Assembly: GCF_020740795.1 (NCBI RefSeq)
Contig: NC_067287.1
Location: 34,589,501 to 34,653,500, forward strand
Direction of reading: 5' to 3'
DNA length: 64,000 bases
Source: Apus apus
Taxonomy: Eukaryota > Chordata > Aves > Apodiformes > Apodidae
Shown here piece after piece: positions 50,912-63,589 of this stretch. The number at the start of each line of letters is the position of its first letter. The first letter of the stretch is position 1. The notes under the pieces are model-generated. The model made no database searches and was not told where the DNA came from. It was given only the letters and a program-made list of their open reading frames with translations. The position numbers were made by a program, and so were the translations under genes.

Positions 50912-52604
50912 ATGAAGGAAAATTCCAGGCAGAGCACCACTGAGAAGTCAGAGTCTGTCTGAGCCCGGAGTCGCTTTCAATCATCATGGATTTCAGGTGA
51001 CATCTGAGAAATTAAAGCAAGTGATGCTCAAATGCCACCGTCAGCCACTTACTCATTCCTCTCCTGCCCAGGCCAAGGCTGGATGCTCCCCTGTGCTCTT
51101 CAGCAAGGCAGCATCCTTTGGGTACCAGGAACTCATTTTAACCTAATGAAATTGTGTGGCATTTGTTCTGTTCTGTAAGATATGGGGAAAATAAGGGGTT
51201 TTTTTTTGGAGAAAACATTCAAAAGCACTTCCATGACACAAGGACTTGAATCTCAGTGGCAGCCTAAAAGACTTGGGGCTGTGACTGAAGAAGTGAGATG
51301 GCTCAGCTTGGACCAGCTGCCAAGGTTAGGGCTTCCAGCTGCTTCCCTGTGCAAATGTCCAAACTGCTGGTGGATGAGCTCAAGCACTGGAGCAGTTTAC
51401 CTCTGGGGCATTTTTATTATCCTGAATCTGCAGGTTTTAGCTACATGCTTTGTCTTCTCTAAGACAACTGTTGTGATACATTTATTACTTTAATTGAGAA
51501 GTCAGAAAGGATCAGTAAGTCTGAACAAGGAAGCAGTTGCATGAAATAGACAGTTTAATTTGGCCCTGGTTGTAGCATTGAGGAAGCTGTACCTTCTAGA
51601 ATAAGTCAGCCAAACTAATATGAGTACACATCTTAATTTCTTGGGTTTTTTGGAAAAAAAAAAAGGTCTCACCACATGTGACTCTGTTTTGGGTCTTGCA
51701 TTTCTTCCCCAGGACATGCCCACAATTTCACCCTGTAGGATGTGTCTGCAGTAATATCATCCATAGGAAGACAGAACAGCCCAGGCTGCAGGAGGCCACG
51801 TGCTGCTGGCAGGGAGGACACAGCTCTTCCTTGGTGCTGGCCACAAACACTTGTTACTCAGTGCTTTTCTCTTCAGCTTTTTGTGGGCAAGTAATAGTAG
51901 TGGTTAATGTTCCGCTCTGAAAGCATCCTACCTGAACTGGTTCTTGCAAAAGTGAGTTAAATAGCTGGTGGTTTATTGCTTTGTTGTTACTACCATTATT
52001 TCTTAATAGCAAGCTTTACTGGGCTTTTGTTTATTTTTAAAACCCAGCATTCATAGTTGAGTCTGGATGTTGGCTCACCTGTTAATAGGGATGCAAAAGT
52101 TGAGCCAGTCTGGGTAAAACATCAGCTCTAATGCATCTGTAATATTGCTGTGCTTTGCATCCACAAGGTGTTTATGCTGTGAGCTTAGAAAATCAGTCCA
52201 GACCTGATCTACAGTGCTGAAGTTGAGGAGTCGATTGTGTTTTCTGGGATGGTTTGTTGTGTGTTAAGGGAACAGTAGTTTTCAATTTGTGTTTCAGTTT
52301 TCAAACTGTGGCCATCAAATTCTGGACCTCTGATGCGGTCCCAAGCCCTCTGCCTTGAATACTCTGCCTTTCTATTGCTCAGCTATAACTTCTGACATCA
52401 AAAAAATAATTTGTGTACTGAAACTAAATGATTTTTAGTTGGATAGGCCATATTAATGTGATTTAAATTATTATATGGTAATGTTTAGTCTATTTCCTCT
52501 TCCGTATTCTTCTGTTTCCTAAGAAAACCCAGAGAGAGCTATTTATTGTCTCATCTGGAAAGGGAAGAAAGCTAAAGTTAATTATCCTTCACTTGCCTGG
52601 AAGG

Positions 52605-52785
52605 ATTCAGAGGGCTGGAGCAGCTCTGCTCTGGAGACAGGCTGAGAGACCTGGGGCTGTTCAGCCTGGAGAAGAGAAGGCTCCAGGGAGACCTTAGAGC
52701 ACCTTCCAGTGCCTGAAGGGGCTCCAGGAAAGCTGGGGAGGGGCTTTTCTCCAGAGTGTGTAGTGATAGAACGAGGGATAGTGGT
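52605..52785 (+). mobile_element. CR1 LINE fragment, sense
   Basis: About 180 bp from the 3' part of the CR1 reverse-transcriptase ORF: 'ctgagagacctggggctgtt', 'cagcctggagaagagaaggc', 'gggagaccttagagcacctt' and 'tagtgatagaacgagggata' in the correct CR1 order. It is truncated at both ends and lies inside the spacer between the inverted CR1 arms. Confidence 0.9.
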
Positions 52786-52926
52786 GTGGCTGTCAGTCAC
52801 GTTGTGAGATGAGTCAAGAGTCTTGCACCTGTACTGCAGAAGTGGGCTTTTTTTCCTGCTCTGAGGTTATCAGTGAAAAGGACTTTTTTTGAGAAATGGC
52901 TGAACTTGACATGTTGTTTAAATAAC

Positions 52927-52949
52927 TTTTTTTTTTTTTTTTTTTTTTT
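52927..52949 (+). repeat. Poly-T tract (23 nt)
   Basis: Twenty-three uninterrupted thymines. No retrocopied gene is recognisable on the minus strand beside it, so it is taken as a simple mononucleotide repeat. Confidence 0.9.
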
Positions 52950-53639
52950 ACTGTCTCCCTTCTAACAAAAGAATTGCTGTGGCAGCTTCAGACCAGCAGA
53001 TAGACACTATGGTGGAAAGTACTGAATGCTGAGGGGAAGAGTATGAGAAGCAGAGAGAGCTTACAGAAGTCCTGCTTGGGGTATCCCCTTGCAGCAGCTG
53101 CTGGCTCAGAGACATGCCTGCGGGTGAGATGGCTGACCTCCTGCCTTCAGGAGCTGCTGGGTTGTGTCCACCTTCTTTGAGCCCTTTTAGGTTTTTCACC
53201 TTCACCAAATGCTCTGTCAGAGGACCCTGCAAATCAGCTGCATCTGTCCCCATAAAGATGTCTCCTGCCAGGCAGGGGATAGTCTGAAGCTCGTGTCCCT
53301 GGTGGTTCCTGTGTAAATCCTGACTGAAAGCAGGGAGAGCTGTCCAGTCACTGATGATAATGGCAATTTGGGCTTAAGACTCGAGTACTAGGTGCTTAGA
53401 ATGGGAAGCTTTTGAGCTTTCCACAGCAAGAATTAACTATAAATTTCATGTCTGGGAAGGTGAGAGGAACGAAAATCAATTCTAGCAAGTGGTAAAATAA
53501 GTGATCTTATGACGCTGGGTTGGAAACCTCTCAGGTTCTGCATCTGCTACCAAGTTTCTGTGCAACTCTGATGTGCCCACCCATCTCCATCTGAAAAGGA
53601 GATAGAAATGTTACTACTGACCTAAAAATAACAGAGCTC

Positions 53640-53653
53640 CCAGCAGGTGGGGG
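53640..53653 (+). promoter_or_regulatory. Candidate CTCF-type site (plus strand)
   Basis: CCAGCAGGTGGGGG matches 13 of 14 positions of the CTCF core consensus CCASYAGRKGGCRS. Binding is unproven. Confidence 0.3.
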
Positions 53654-54839
53654 CAGGCTGCCTGGCACATGTCGGCATCTTTGTCCTTGCAGCAGCTTTG
53701 GAGGACAGGAAGGTGGCTTGGTGGACCTTACTTCCAGCCTGACATCTTAACTACTGAGCTGCTGTGTCCCTCTGGCCAGCCCTTTCCTGTGGCATTAATT
53801 CATAAATGTCTGTAAATGTTGTAAGAAAAGCAAAGTGAGGTGATGTTAGAAGAGAAGTGCATTAGCCTGTTGGGCAGCAGCAGGTGGAATATCTCACTGC
53901 TGCAGTTATATTTGATGGTGCGTGTACTTGGCTTCAGGAATGCTGCCAAATGGCATTTTATTTCTACCTCAGAGCTCTCTGCAGATGAAAAAAGTTCATT
54001 TCCGTGTTCTTTTGGCCAAAAAGTGCCTGCAGGTCTTTATACAGCTTCCCCAGTCTGGGACCAAGGCCTGGCTTGGAGCAAAAAGTGCCACTGGGGCTGA
54101 TGCTGTTCCTGCTTAGTCGGCTTGACCAAGGGCTCTGAGAAGACTGAAGGTAGAAATTCTGCTTCCTCAGCCAACTCCCCCAGGCTTCAACAACAGAATT
54201 TCAGTCTGAATCCCATCCCACAACCCCAGGAAGGGGCAGCTTTCTCTTAACTTCAGTTTTATTTTAACAGAGGGGATTTTTAACTTTTCTTCATTATTTC
54301 TCTTTATCCTTCATGTCAGGTGTGGCAGTTCTTGGACCAACTGTGGTTAGATCAGGATTTTCTCCCATTTTGAGTGTTAGGAAAACTTTCACACTTGTAT
54401 TTCTTCAAACTTGCCTTTTCCCAGAAAATGGAAGGCCATGAATTCCCAGTCTTGCTGATAATTTTTCTCAGTTGGTTTCTTGGTGATGGTGAGTGTAGAC
54501 CTGCAGTTCTAACCTCACCTGCTGATTCTGATTTCTTATGAGGTTGATCTGAAGCTCACTGAAGACAGTAAAGGTTTTCCCAGCATGGTTAACAGGCTCA
54601 GCTTCAAGGTATATCTTCCTCCTGAATTGCCTCCACATACAGCACCTGCCACAGGACACTCCTGCCATATCCTTGTCCATGCACAGGTATGTTTATTTTT
54701 CTCCTGCTGTCACCAGCCCTCTCCCCTGCAGCAGCAGCCATAGTGTTTGCAGGCAGCCCTGCCTGTTCATTGCCTTTTTTCTTATCTCTTTTCAGTCTGA
54801 ATCTCTTTAGCCAAGTACACACTAAGAGATGTGGTCAGC

Positions 54840-55812
54840 CACAGAATAGACTCACAGAATTGTTATGGATTATTGTTAAATCAGGACTGCCAAGTCCACC
54901 ACTAAACCAAGTCTCTCAGCACCACATCTATACATTTTTAAATTACCTTCAGGGATGGTGACTCCACCATTGCTTTGGGCAGCCTGCCCCAGTCACTGAC
55001 AACCCTTTCAGTTAAAGAAAGTGTTCCTAAGATCCAATCAAAACCTCTCCTGCCACAATTTGAGGCCACTTCCTCTTGTTGTATCACTTGTTACTTGGGA
55101 GAAGAGACCAGTCTTCATCTCACTCCAACGTCCTTTCCGGGAGTTGTAGAGAGCCAGGTGATCTCCCCTCAGCCTCCTTTTCTCCAGACTGAATCCCCTC
55201 CCAGTTCCTTCAGCCATTCCTCACAGGGCTTGTGCTCCAGACCCATTCACAGCTTTGTTGCCCTCCTCTCCACATGCTCCAGGACCTCAATGACTTTGTT
55301 GTAGTGAGGGGCCCAAAACTGAAGGCAAGATTCAAGGTGTGGCCTCACCAGTGCCCAGTACAGGGGACAATCACTGCCCTATTCTGGCTGGTCACTCTCT
55401 TGCTGATAGAAGCCAGGATGCTGTTGATGTTCTTGGCCACCTGGGCACACTGCTGGCTCATATTCAGCTGCTGTCAACCAACACCCTTGGGTCTTTTTCT
55501 GTCAGACATTTTCCAGCCACTCTTCCTCAAGTCAGTAGCATTACATGGGGTTGTTGTGGCCCAGGTGCCCAGGTCTTGGCCTTGTTGAACGTCATACAAT
55601 TGACCTTGGCCCATCAATCGAGCTTGTCCAGGTCCCTCTGCAGAGCCTTCCTCCTCTCAGGCAGGTCACTGCTTCTGCTTAGCTGCGTGTTACCTGCAGA
55701 CTTACTGAGGGTGCACTTGAATCTCTCGGATGAAGATATTGAAGAGAACTGCCCCAGTACTAAGCCCTGGGAAGCAACACTTGTGACTGGTGGCCAGCTG
55801 GACTTAATGGTA
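54840..55812 (-). mobile_element. CR1 LINE fragment, antisense (right inverted copy)
   Basis: About 970 bp of CR1 on the minus strand, the longest fragment in the window. The plus strand starts with the tail 'cacagaatagactcacagaa', passes the inverted-repeat arm, and continues into more 5' parts of the reverse-transcriptase region ('cccaggtcttggccttgttg', 'aactgccccagtactaagcc', 'cttgtgactggtggccagct'). The plus-strand open frames here are antisense readings of the CR1, not genes. There is no intact ORF. Confidence 0.92.
54891..55381 (-). repeat. Right arm of 491-bp near-identical inverted repeat
   Basis: Reverse complement of 48485-48975 with two mismatches and no indels. The arms are separated by 5915 bp. 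The CR1 containing this arm extends much further 5' than its partner, and its extreme 3' tail also differs, so the match is a tract internal to two different CR1 insertions. Confidence 0.97.
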
Positions 55813-58800
55813 AGGATTAGCTGGTACCATGGTCTGGAGCTGGTTGAGATGACAGGTTTCCTGCAGGATAACTTGTCCTTGCCACATCATTCAGGCTGCC
55901 CAGCTGAGGCTACTGTTGCTTAGCTACAAGACTTTATAATAAGAGCCTGAGCCATATCAGAGCAGGCACTGAAGCATTTCAAATGCAACAAAACCCAAAG
56001 GATGCTCATCCATGTATGTGCAGTAATATTACAGGTCCTGAATACTGAGGTTTTAGTGATCACGACTGGTAGCTTTTAGCTTACATGCCTCTGGTTGGAG
56101 CGGGTTTGTTTGCAGACTGTGTCCACGGATGCTACTTTTAAGGAATGTGTGTGTTTGGGGGGAAATAATTGAATGAAGACCCTTGAAAGAGAGAAATTAG
56201 GTCAGAGAGGAGCTCCTTGGGGGTTTCTGTGATGAAAAACTCTTGATTGCCAGAGTTCAGCCCTGGTTACTGAAGTCAGGTGCTGTGATGTATTATCAGT
56301 ATGAACTGCAGAAGTGGCCATACAGGGTGTGTAAGTATCGTTCTGTGTCCACAGCTGCAATGACTTTCAGCTTTTCCCTGCCTGTTTGCATAGGTGACTT
56401 GTTTTATATCTCTACAAACTGCAATTGTATTTCTTGCAGTGTCATGAAAATAAATTTCACCAATTGCCAAGGACATGTCTTTGCTTCCCAGAGCAGCTAC
56501 ATGTACAAGACAAGAGCACTGTGCTTCCAGCAACATTAATTAATAGTCTGGAGGTGAGTGCTCAGCTCAACAGCTGAATTTAATAGCAGTTCCTCTGAAC
56601 ACAGGAGAAGGTTTCTCTGAACCTTCAGCAGAATCTGGTGGGACTCATGCTTCATCACTGTGGTGACTGTGGCTGGGATTTGTGTGACAAGGTAGCCTGG
56701 AGAAAGCTTTTCTTGAGGTTCAGCTGCCTTCAGTGTGAGTCAGCAATGGGAAACAGAAAAGCCAGCAGCTTGACAGTGCTGGACTGTCCCCAGAACAAGG
56801 CCACAAGACAGGCTGGAGGGGCTTCATGCTCAAGGAGCTTCCTTGGATTTACTAGCTGTGTTGGTCCATAGCTGGAAAGCAACCAAGTTCCTGCCCCCAT
56901 CTCTGGCATGATGACAGACTAAGGGGGCATACAGAAAGGTTGCAGTTTGAGCTTTCTGTTTATCTTCTGCATCTCCAAAGATGTCTCTCAGTGCTTGTCA
57001 TACAGATGTGAGCCCAGGAAGACAGGGCAGTTGACTGCAGAATGGGTCAACTCCATGTTCTCTGTTTTATGGCAGGGAAACAACATGAATTAAACTTGAT
57101 TTGTTAAGAGGGGTTCAGTGTAAAATAGTGTGCAATTTCTGGCTCATATACAGTGACACAGCCTTACTGAGAAAAGCTGCACTGAGGGTGACCTCACATT
57201 GGTTCTTGTTTTTAAAGCTAATTAACTTAAACATCTCTGTAAGCAGTGAGGAACAACCCTCCCCTGTGGAAGTTTTTGTGCTTTTTGACCCATCCCCACC
57301 AACTAAAAAGCAAGGAAAGCTTGTGGTGAAACACATGGTGATGTTCTTAATCTTTGTAGAGCTCCCTGTAGAACAGCAGGGAAAAACCCAAAAATTTGTG
57401 ATCAAGTGGGACAGCCTTCCATTTGTTGCCTAATAGAATACTGCATTCATGTATGGGAGTTCAGTTCAGGGGGATTTCTGCCATACATATATGGAATTTA
57501 TGGGCTAGTTCTAACACTGACAAAAAACCCCAAGTTTGAAAATAGCCTGGACTGCTGCCTGGGTTTTTTTACTTCATTTCCTGTGTATTCACTTGCCTGT
57601 CACTTCTAAACCTGTTTTGCCTCTCACTTAGCAGTGGAGTTGTACCCGGGTGAAGGTGTTACATGTGTACTAGCTAAATATGTTTCATAATGCATATCCA
57701 TGGCTTGATCCCAGGATATCACTCAAAGCAAATTACTCTCCTGTGCTGTGTTGCCTATCGATCACTCCTGTTTGTCTTTTTTTGCTTCTGGTTGTTGTTC
57801 TTTTCTCTGACTCTTGCAGCAAATTATGCCAGGCCGTTAGGAAACTCCAATTACCGTATAGATTTTTCTTGACCATAGCTGATGTTCCTGTGTAGGGACC
57901 CTTGCCTTGAGCTGTGCATAAGTGGTTTTGCTAAGCACTTGACAGCTCTCTTCCCTCCTTCGCCGCATCACCTTCCCTCTCCGTACTACCCCATCTTTTC
58001 CAAGAGGAGGAGATCCTGAAAACCACCATGTGCATTCAGTTGGTTTCACTGCCAGCCTCCCTTTCCTAGCAGCCACCCAAATGATGGGATTTTTCTTTCT
58101 TTTCACTGGGAAGGAACACAAACAGATCGGCCCATTTGCTCACAGCCTCGGTGCTGACACCACAGTATCCATGGCAACGCTCCAGCCTGCGCAAGCATCC
58201 GCAGAGGCTTTGAAAATCAGAAAGCACTGAGTGATGACAGGGAGTCACTCCAGACAATGGATGTTTATAGGTGTCGCAACCACCTGAAATACTTCTCTAT
58301 CCACCCTTGATTATAACGTGCTTTACGATTTCTCCTGCAGCTCCTTTGTCTGAATAGAAAATTCAAAGCAGAATTAATCCCTGTATTGATTCCCCCCCCT
58401 CCATTCAGATCACTGGCTGGGGTACCTTGTGGGAGTGAGCACCCCAAACTCTTTCCAGTGTTGACTGTTCTCTTTGAGCTGGGTTGAAGTACCTCTTCTT
58501 CAGATGATAAAATCTGAAGTCATGGTTGAAAACAGAGTGTCCTGCTTCAGCCCAGCTGTGGCTGCGTGACCTCGAGGCTGAGTGCTGAGCTACCCCATCA
58601 CGTCGCATCAACTGCTGCTTTCCTCTGGGGGCAAGAGAGTTAATAGGGTCCAATCAACCGTTTTTGGTGAATATTTTTACATAACTTCATCCACGTGCAG
58701 GCAGGGTAGAGACTATGCTGCTGGCATTCACTGGTCCTGTGGCTGCTTCGGCTCTGCTCTCAGGAGACAACCTCCAGGCTCTCGGGCTGCATTTCTGAAG

Positions 58801-60052
58801 CTGGCTGCAGCAAATCTATCAGTTCATTGAACTGGGCTCTTACAAAAACATCTGTAATTCAGATTGTGTAACTGCATGTGGAGTACTGATTTGTGGAGCC
58901 AGATGTCTGGGCATCAGATAGCATGAATTGACGGATGGCAGGCGTGGGCCGCCCCTCGGCCTCCACCCCTCATCTCTCAGGTACAAAGCAGACTGTTGCA
59001 GTCACATGCTGATGATAACCCTGGATGAGGATCAGTTTAGGAGCACAGCACACCAACAGGTTATGTTCGGGTATATTCCTCGAGCCAGGGAAGCATTTCT
59101 GCCACAGTAGGATGTGATGGGTAGTCTCATCAATCAGGCTAAGGCCGTTCTCAAACCCAGGTGCACTGATGCTTAACCTCAAGCCACAGTTTTGGTGAGA
59201 AAATAGCCCCTCATTCTTTCTGCAATGTCTCCTGTCTTAACAATTAACAGTAGTGTTATATTCACAGAAAGGCCCAAACCCAGGATGAAATGTGTTGCCC
59301 CATATTGTGGTGTTAACTTGATTAGGCTAATCTGTTCTCAGCTGATAATGTAAGCTTTAGGCTTGGAAAATGCAGTAACACTTATATGTTTGAACATAAA
59401 AAGAGGAGCTTATTAAAAAGTAAAAAGCCTTATCAAAATTCCACATTAATAAAACAAGCTATCGGGGCATCAGAGACTTGAAGAGCTTCCCTGTGCAAGC
59501 ATGCAAACATAGTAATAGATTCTTTATGAGGACTTTAATCCTCAGTAGCTACTTCTGGAAAAATTCAGACTTTCTGCTAGAACAGGAAATTAAATCTCAA
59601 AAATAATGTGTCCTTCGTGTTCTGACCAGTTTGACTATTCAGTCATACTTGTCTTGAAAAGCATTTTTTTCCATATAATTTTGCTACAGATGCAGAGTGT
59701 GAAGAGATTTCACTGCTTAAGCCTTAATGTGCATTCTGTTCATCTTCTGTTCAATCTTGTAGGTAGGCAGTGGCTGTTTATTTTTTTTTTTATTTCATTA
59801 GAAGACCTAGTACTGAATGGTGCAGTAGTTTTATTCCCACAGCTTTCTAGAACGTTTAAAGAAGGCAGTACTAGTGAGAAATTAGGGATGGCAAAACAAC
59901 TCGAGCTCACAAACTTTCATTTATTATTTCTTGGAAATCATCACTCACTTTTAGAACTTGAAAATGTTAATAGCAACAAACCTTATTTTCGTAGAGAGTT
60001 GTTTTGGGGGCCTTTTTTTGGTTGAGATGGGAATTGCTCTTCTTCTGTAACT

Positions 60053-60086
60053 GAGAAAATGGGTTTAACCAGAGAAAATGGGTTTA
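60053..60086 (+). repeat. Short tandem duplication (15-bp unit, 19-bp period)
   Basis: The 15-mer gagaaaatgggttta occurs identically at 60053-60067 and 60072-60086. Probably a replication-slippage duplication. Confidence 0.9.
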
Positions 60087-60377
60087 GGTTAAGAACTTTC
60101 TATAGCTGAATCCTGCAGGGTTCAGTACTTCCCTTGCTTCCTTTTAAATACGTTTACAAAACCTCCCTGTAAGATGTCCCTAGCATGACAAGTCTGACAT
60201 TCAGCTTTTTCCTCTTCAGCAAAGGAACCAGCCCCATAACTGAGACATCACAGAGCCTCAGGAGCAGAGCTTTGGCATGTTATCTGGGGACCCTTCACTT
60301 CCAATCACAGCAGTGAGAAATGGAGGGGTCTGCGGGAGTGCGTTCTCCACTGCAGTTCTTGTCTCCCTGCGTCCCCA

Positions 60378-60391
60378 ACAGCAGGTGGCAC
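60378..60391 (+). promoter_or_regulatory. Best candidate CTCF-type site (plus strand)
   Basis: ACAGCAGGTGGCAC matches the CTCF core consensus CCASYAGRKGGCRS at 13 of 14 positions, including the invariant AG..GGC block. This is the strongest such match noticed in the window. Whether it is bound is unknown. Confidence 0.4.
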
Positions 60392-63300
60392 CAGAATTTT
60401 GTGCCCTCTTTCTGCTTTCACATTACTTTTTAGGTAGCTGGCTTTTTGACTTCAAAAGCATTCAGTAAACCAGAGTGTAGCTCTCTCGAGCTAATTCTTC
60501 CCTGACAACTCACGTGGGTGCCTGTTGTCACTTGAACAAAAAGACCAAAGATATATCAGGTCTGCAAGGGCAGCGTTGCTCTGGTAAAAGTCCTTCCACT
60601 GTGACTGGATTTCACCTTCGCTTAAAGCTTTCCCGTGGCAACCTGGGGCATACGTTTACAAACAGGCACGATCTCCAAATAATCTTTCCAAGGTAAGTGT
60701 TTTCCCATAGGAGACAAGCAGAAAACGAAAGGCTTTTACATGGAGATGTTGCTATATGTGCTGATGAGCTAGAGTGGAATTTCTTGTCCCAGTCGGAGAA
60801 ATTGGACACAGCCTCGTGCAAAGCCAGGGCTACCTAAGCACGTCCTGTTTTCAGGAGAAGCTTTTATTTTGCTTAGCGGTCGATAACGATCGGAAGCAGC
60901 TTTTCAGCTCGCCTTTGCTCCTCATTGCCTCCACTGGGCACTAGAGGGACCCTAGAGTTTTCCAGCCGATGGAAACATGTCGGCAACGCTGAGGCAGGAG
61001 CCCTGCCTTTCCCGGTCACACCAGCCTGGGTGTTTCCAGGGGGAAGGTGACCAAAAAATGCTCAAGCCGTTGTTATACATGGCCAGAGACCGTATATATG
61101 CCACCAAGGGCAGTGCATAAAGGGGCCATATCTGTGCTTACCATTGCTTCATCATCCTCCTTGGTGCTCGCAGCTCTTCCCATCATGAATGAGTTAAGAG
61201 CTGGCTTTGCCTGGACTGCTGTTTGCTCAGCTGATGTTGGGGTATTGGCACCGAGGCCTGAGTTTTTGGGGATATTAAATGGTTCCTTCCCCAGTCTGAA
61301 TTGAAGCCAGATACCTAAGTTGCCAACAACTGCAGCTTGATGCGCTGTCAGAGGAGCAATGGGGCTTTGTTGTCATAGCTATACAGTAAAAGAAGAATGT
61401 ACATTGACACAAGCCCCCTTTCAAACAGCATTTCCCAGTTTTAAATGAATCTGTTCAAAAAAGAGCTTTAAGCAATGTCCTTCCGTTTTCTTTTAGCAGG
61501 CAGGCAAAAATCCTTTGTATTTGGCTTACCAGATCTCCATATAGAGATCCCCGATTCAGCTTGTCAAAGCTTTACTGTTTTGTTCATTGTTTGTGAGGTT
61601 ATGTAAAAATCTGTTTTTCCTTTGCAAAAAAAATACATCTTTCCCCACCGTCTCTTAGTGAGATAATGCTTTTTGATCTCTGCACGAATATTTCTAATAA
61701 AAATATGTGCATGAATTTTAATATCCCTAACATAGATTACAAGAATCTTTCCTGTCTTAAAATGTCTAGTGTCAACACTGCTGCTGAATATTTAATGCAC
61801 AGTATAATGTAATTTGACTAGATAATTATCTTGGGGAAAATGGTGAATGCCACCTTGTGTTTTCCTGTGCTTATTTCTCATCTTTGATGATTGTGTAATG
61901 GAGAGCTGCAAGTGAATGACTGGCTTCCAGTATTCACCTTCCCTCTCTCTCTTCAGGCTGCTGCTGAGAGGAGACAGGCTGCTGCTGTGCTGCATCTGAG
62001 CTGGAGGCATCGATGCCTTCATGGCACACGGAATGTTCAGAGTGTTTCTCTGCTAAGCTCTATCACCCCTCTGGTCTCTGGGAATGTTTATGGACATTGC
62101 ACAGACTGTTGTACAAGGTTCTCTCCATTAAGACACCTCCTTCATGGCGCCCATTGCAGTATTCGTTTCCAACAAAAGTGTAGGCTGCCCATTATCACTT
62201 TTATTTTTTAAAATACCGTATGCTTTCAATAAATCTGATTTCCATTTGGATGAAGTGTAACTGTTTCCCCTTGATCAAGTCGACTGCTCATTCCCTCTCA
62301 GAGCTGCTTCTGATGAGGCTTTATGTAAGCCTGTGTTTGCATTCTCTAGGTGGTAGAAGGAAGGGCAAAGGCCCCGTGCTTGGGGAGAGCTCCATCGAGG
62401 TCTTCTGATGTTCTTCTGGGCCTCCAAGGGGACAAAAGAAAACATCAGGGCTCTGCTGATGCCTGAGGTGCTGGGGATGCTGGTGCACATTCCTTGTGCC
62501 TTGAACAAGGGTGCCTTTGCTCCTGGCAGTCTGAAATAAAGACTTGCCTGCAGCAAATCCCTTTCCTCTGGAAGCATCATCTCCGGATGGATATACATCA
62601 CTGACAGTGAGTAACCGGAGGGGAACGTGATGGCTTTGTCCTCTTAGCAGGATCCTGCTCCCTTTGCATGCCACTGATTTACAGATGAAATGCTAGAAAA
62701 TGGGAAGCAGCAGTGGTGGGAAGTTCTCCCTAACAGCTTGAGGAGGGTGCGGGAAAGGGACTGGAGGAGGTGTCTGTAGCCTTGGCTCACAGACTCAGAC
62801 CTTGAAAGGAGAAGAAAATGTCCTGATTTACAAATACATCAAGATGCATAACCAAATAGTTTTACCTTCCCAAGTCACTTTATTACCATTAAGATGGGAC
62901 AGGAGTATAATCCAGTGTAGCAGTTGTTGTGGGATGGCCGTCTCTCTGTCACTGAGCCTTTGTTTTGACCACCCAGTCTAAGACATGTTGAGGCCCAAAT
63001 TACAAGGCTTTGGACAGAGTAGGTGCTCAGAGTGGTGCAGCAGAATGAAACACAGCTGAAATTAACATTTAAAGCTTTTTGCACTGCAGTATGGGTTACA
63101 GCTAGTGGGTGATCTGGGCACCCAAACAGGAATAGCAGCAATATTTCTCTTCACTGAGTCAAAACACAGTGCCTCTTTTGAAAACATTTATTAGGCTAAT
63201 ACATACATGAAGTAACTCGGAATTGCTGGTTAAGATTCTGACAAACTGGCTTTTGCACGTTCATTGTTAACAAACACGGACTAATTTGCTCAGGAAATGG

Positions 63301-63589
63301 GAAAGGTAAGAGAGTCACTTTTCACTCTTTCATCCTGCAAAGGGTATTGGAACAAAGTGATGCTGACTGAAAGGAGAGAGAGGAGCTGGTGCTGGAGCTC
63401 CACCGCATCCGTGGCGCTGCCGGACGGAGGAGTTGGCCCTTCCCTGCTCTCCTTTCACCGAAAGGAGAGGGGAGACAATAACTGACATCCCGAAGGGTTG
63501 GAAAGTTCAGTTTGAGAAGCTGGCAAGTGACCAAGTCATAGGATACCTTTTATTGCTGCCTTCCAGGAAATGTTTGGAGAGCGTGGCCC

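Larger units (their letters stand above)
49023..52604. other. Gene-free spacer between the inverted arms (part 1)
   Basis: Unique non-coding DNA inside the loop of the inverted repeat. It contains an AT/TG microsatellite and one open frame with an acidic start on the minus strand (listed separately). No interspersed repeat was recognised. Confidence 0.5.
52786..54839. other. Gene-free spacer between the inverted arms (part 2)
   Basis: Non-coding DNA with a 23-base poly-T tract and one CTCF-like motif. No exon, RNA gene or further repeat was recognised. Confidence 0.5.
55813..63589. other. Gene-free intergenic stretch
   Basis: About 7.8 kb in which I see no coding exon, RNA gene or recognisable interspersed repeat on either strand. 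It contains a strong CTCF-like motif at 60378, a weaker one near 60940-60955 (cactagagggaccc), and a short tandem duplication near 60053. Open frames here reach at most about 139 codons and resemble nothing known. Confidence 0.5.

Noticed and set aside
55339-55923. 194-codon plus-strand open frame
   Set aside because: It is an antisense reading of the minus-strand CR1 element at 54840-55812, running slightly past its end.
31541-63589. Possible DNAJC10 exons on the minus strand, as predicted from mammalian synteny
   Set aside because: I searched for the reverse complement of thioredoxin WCxPC and J-domain HPDK coding patterns and found none. The gene probably lies beyond the window.
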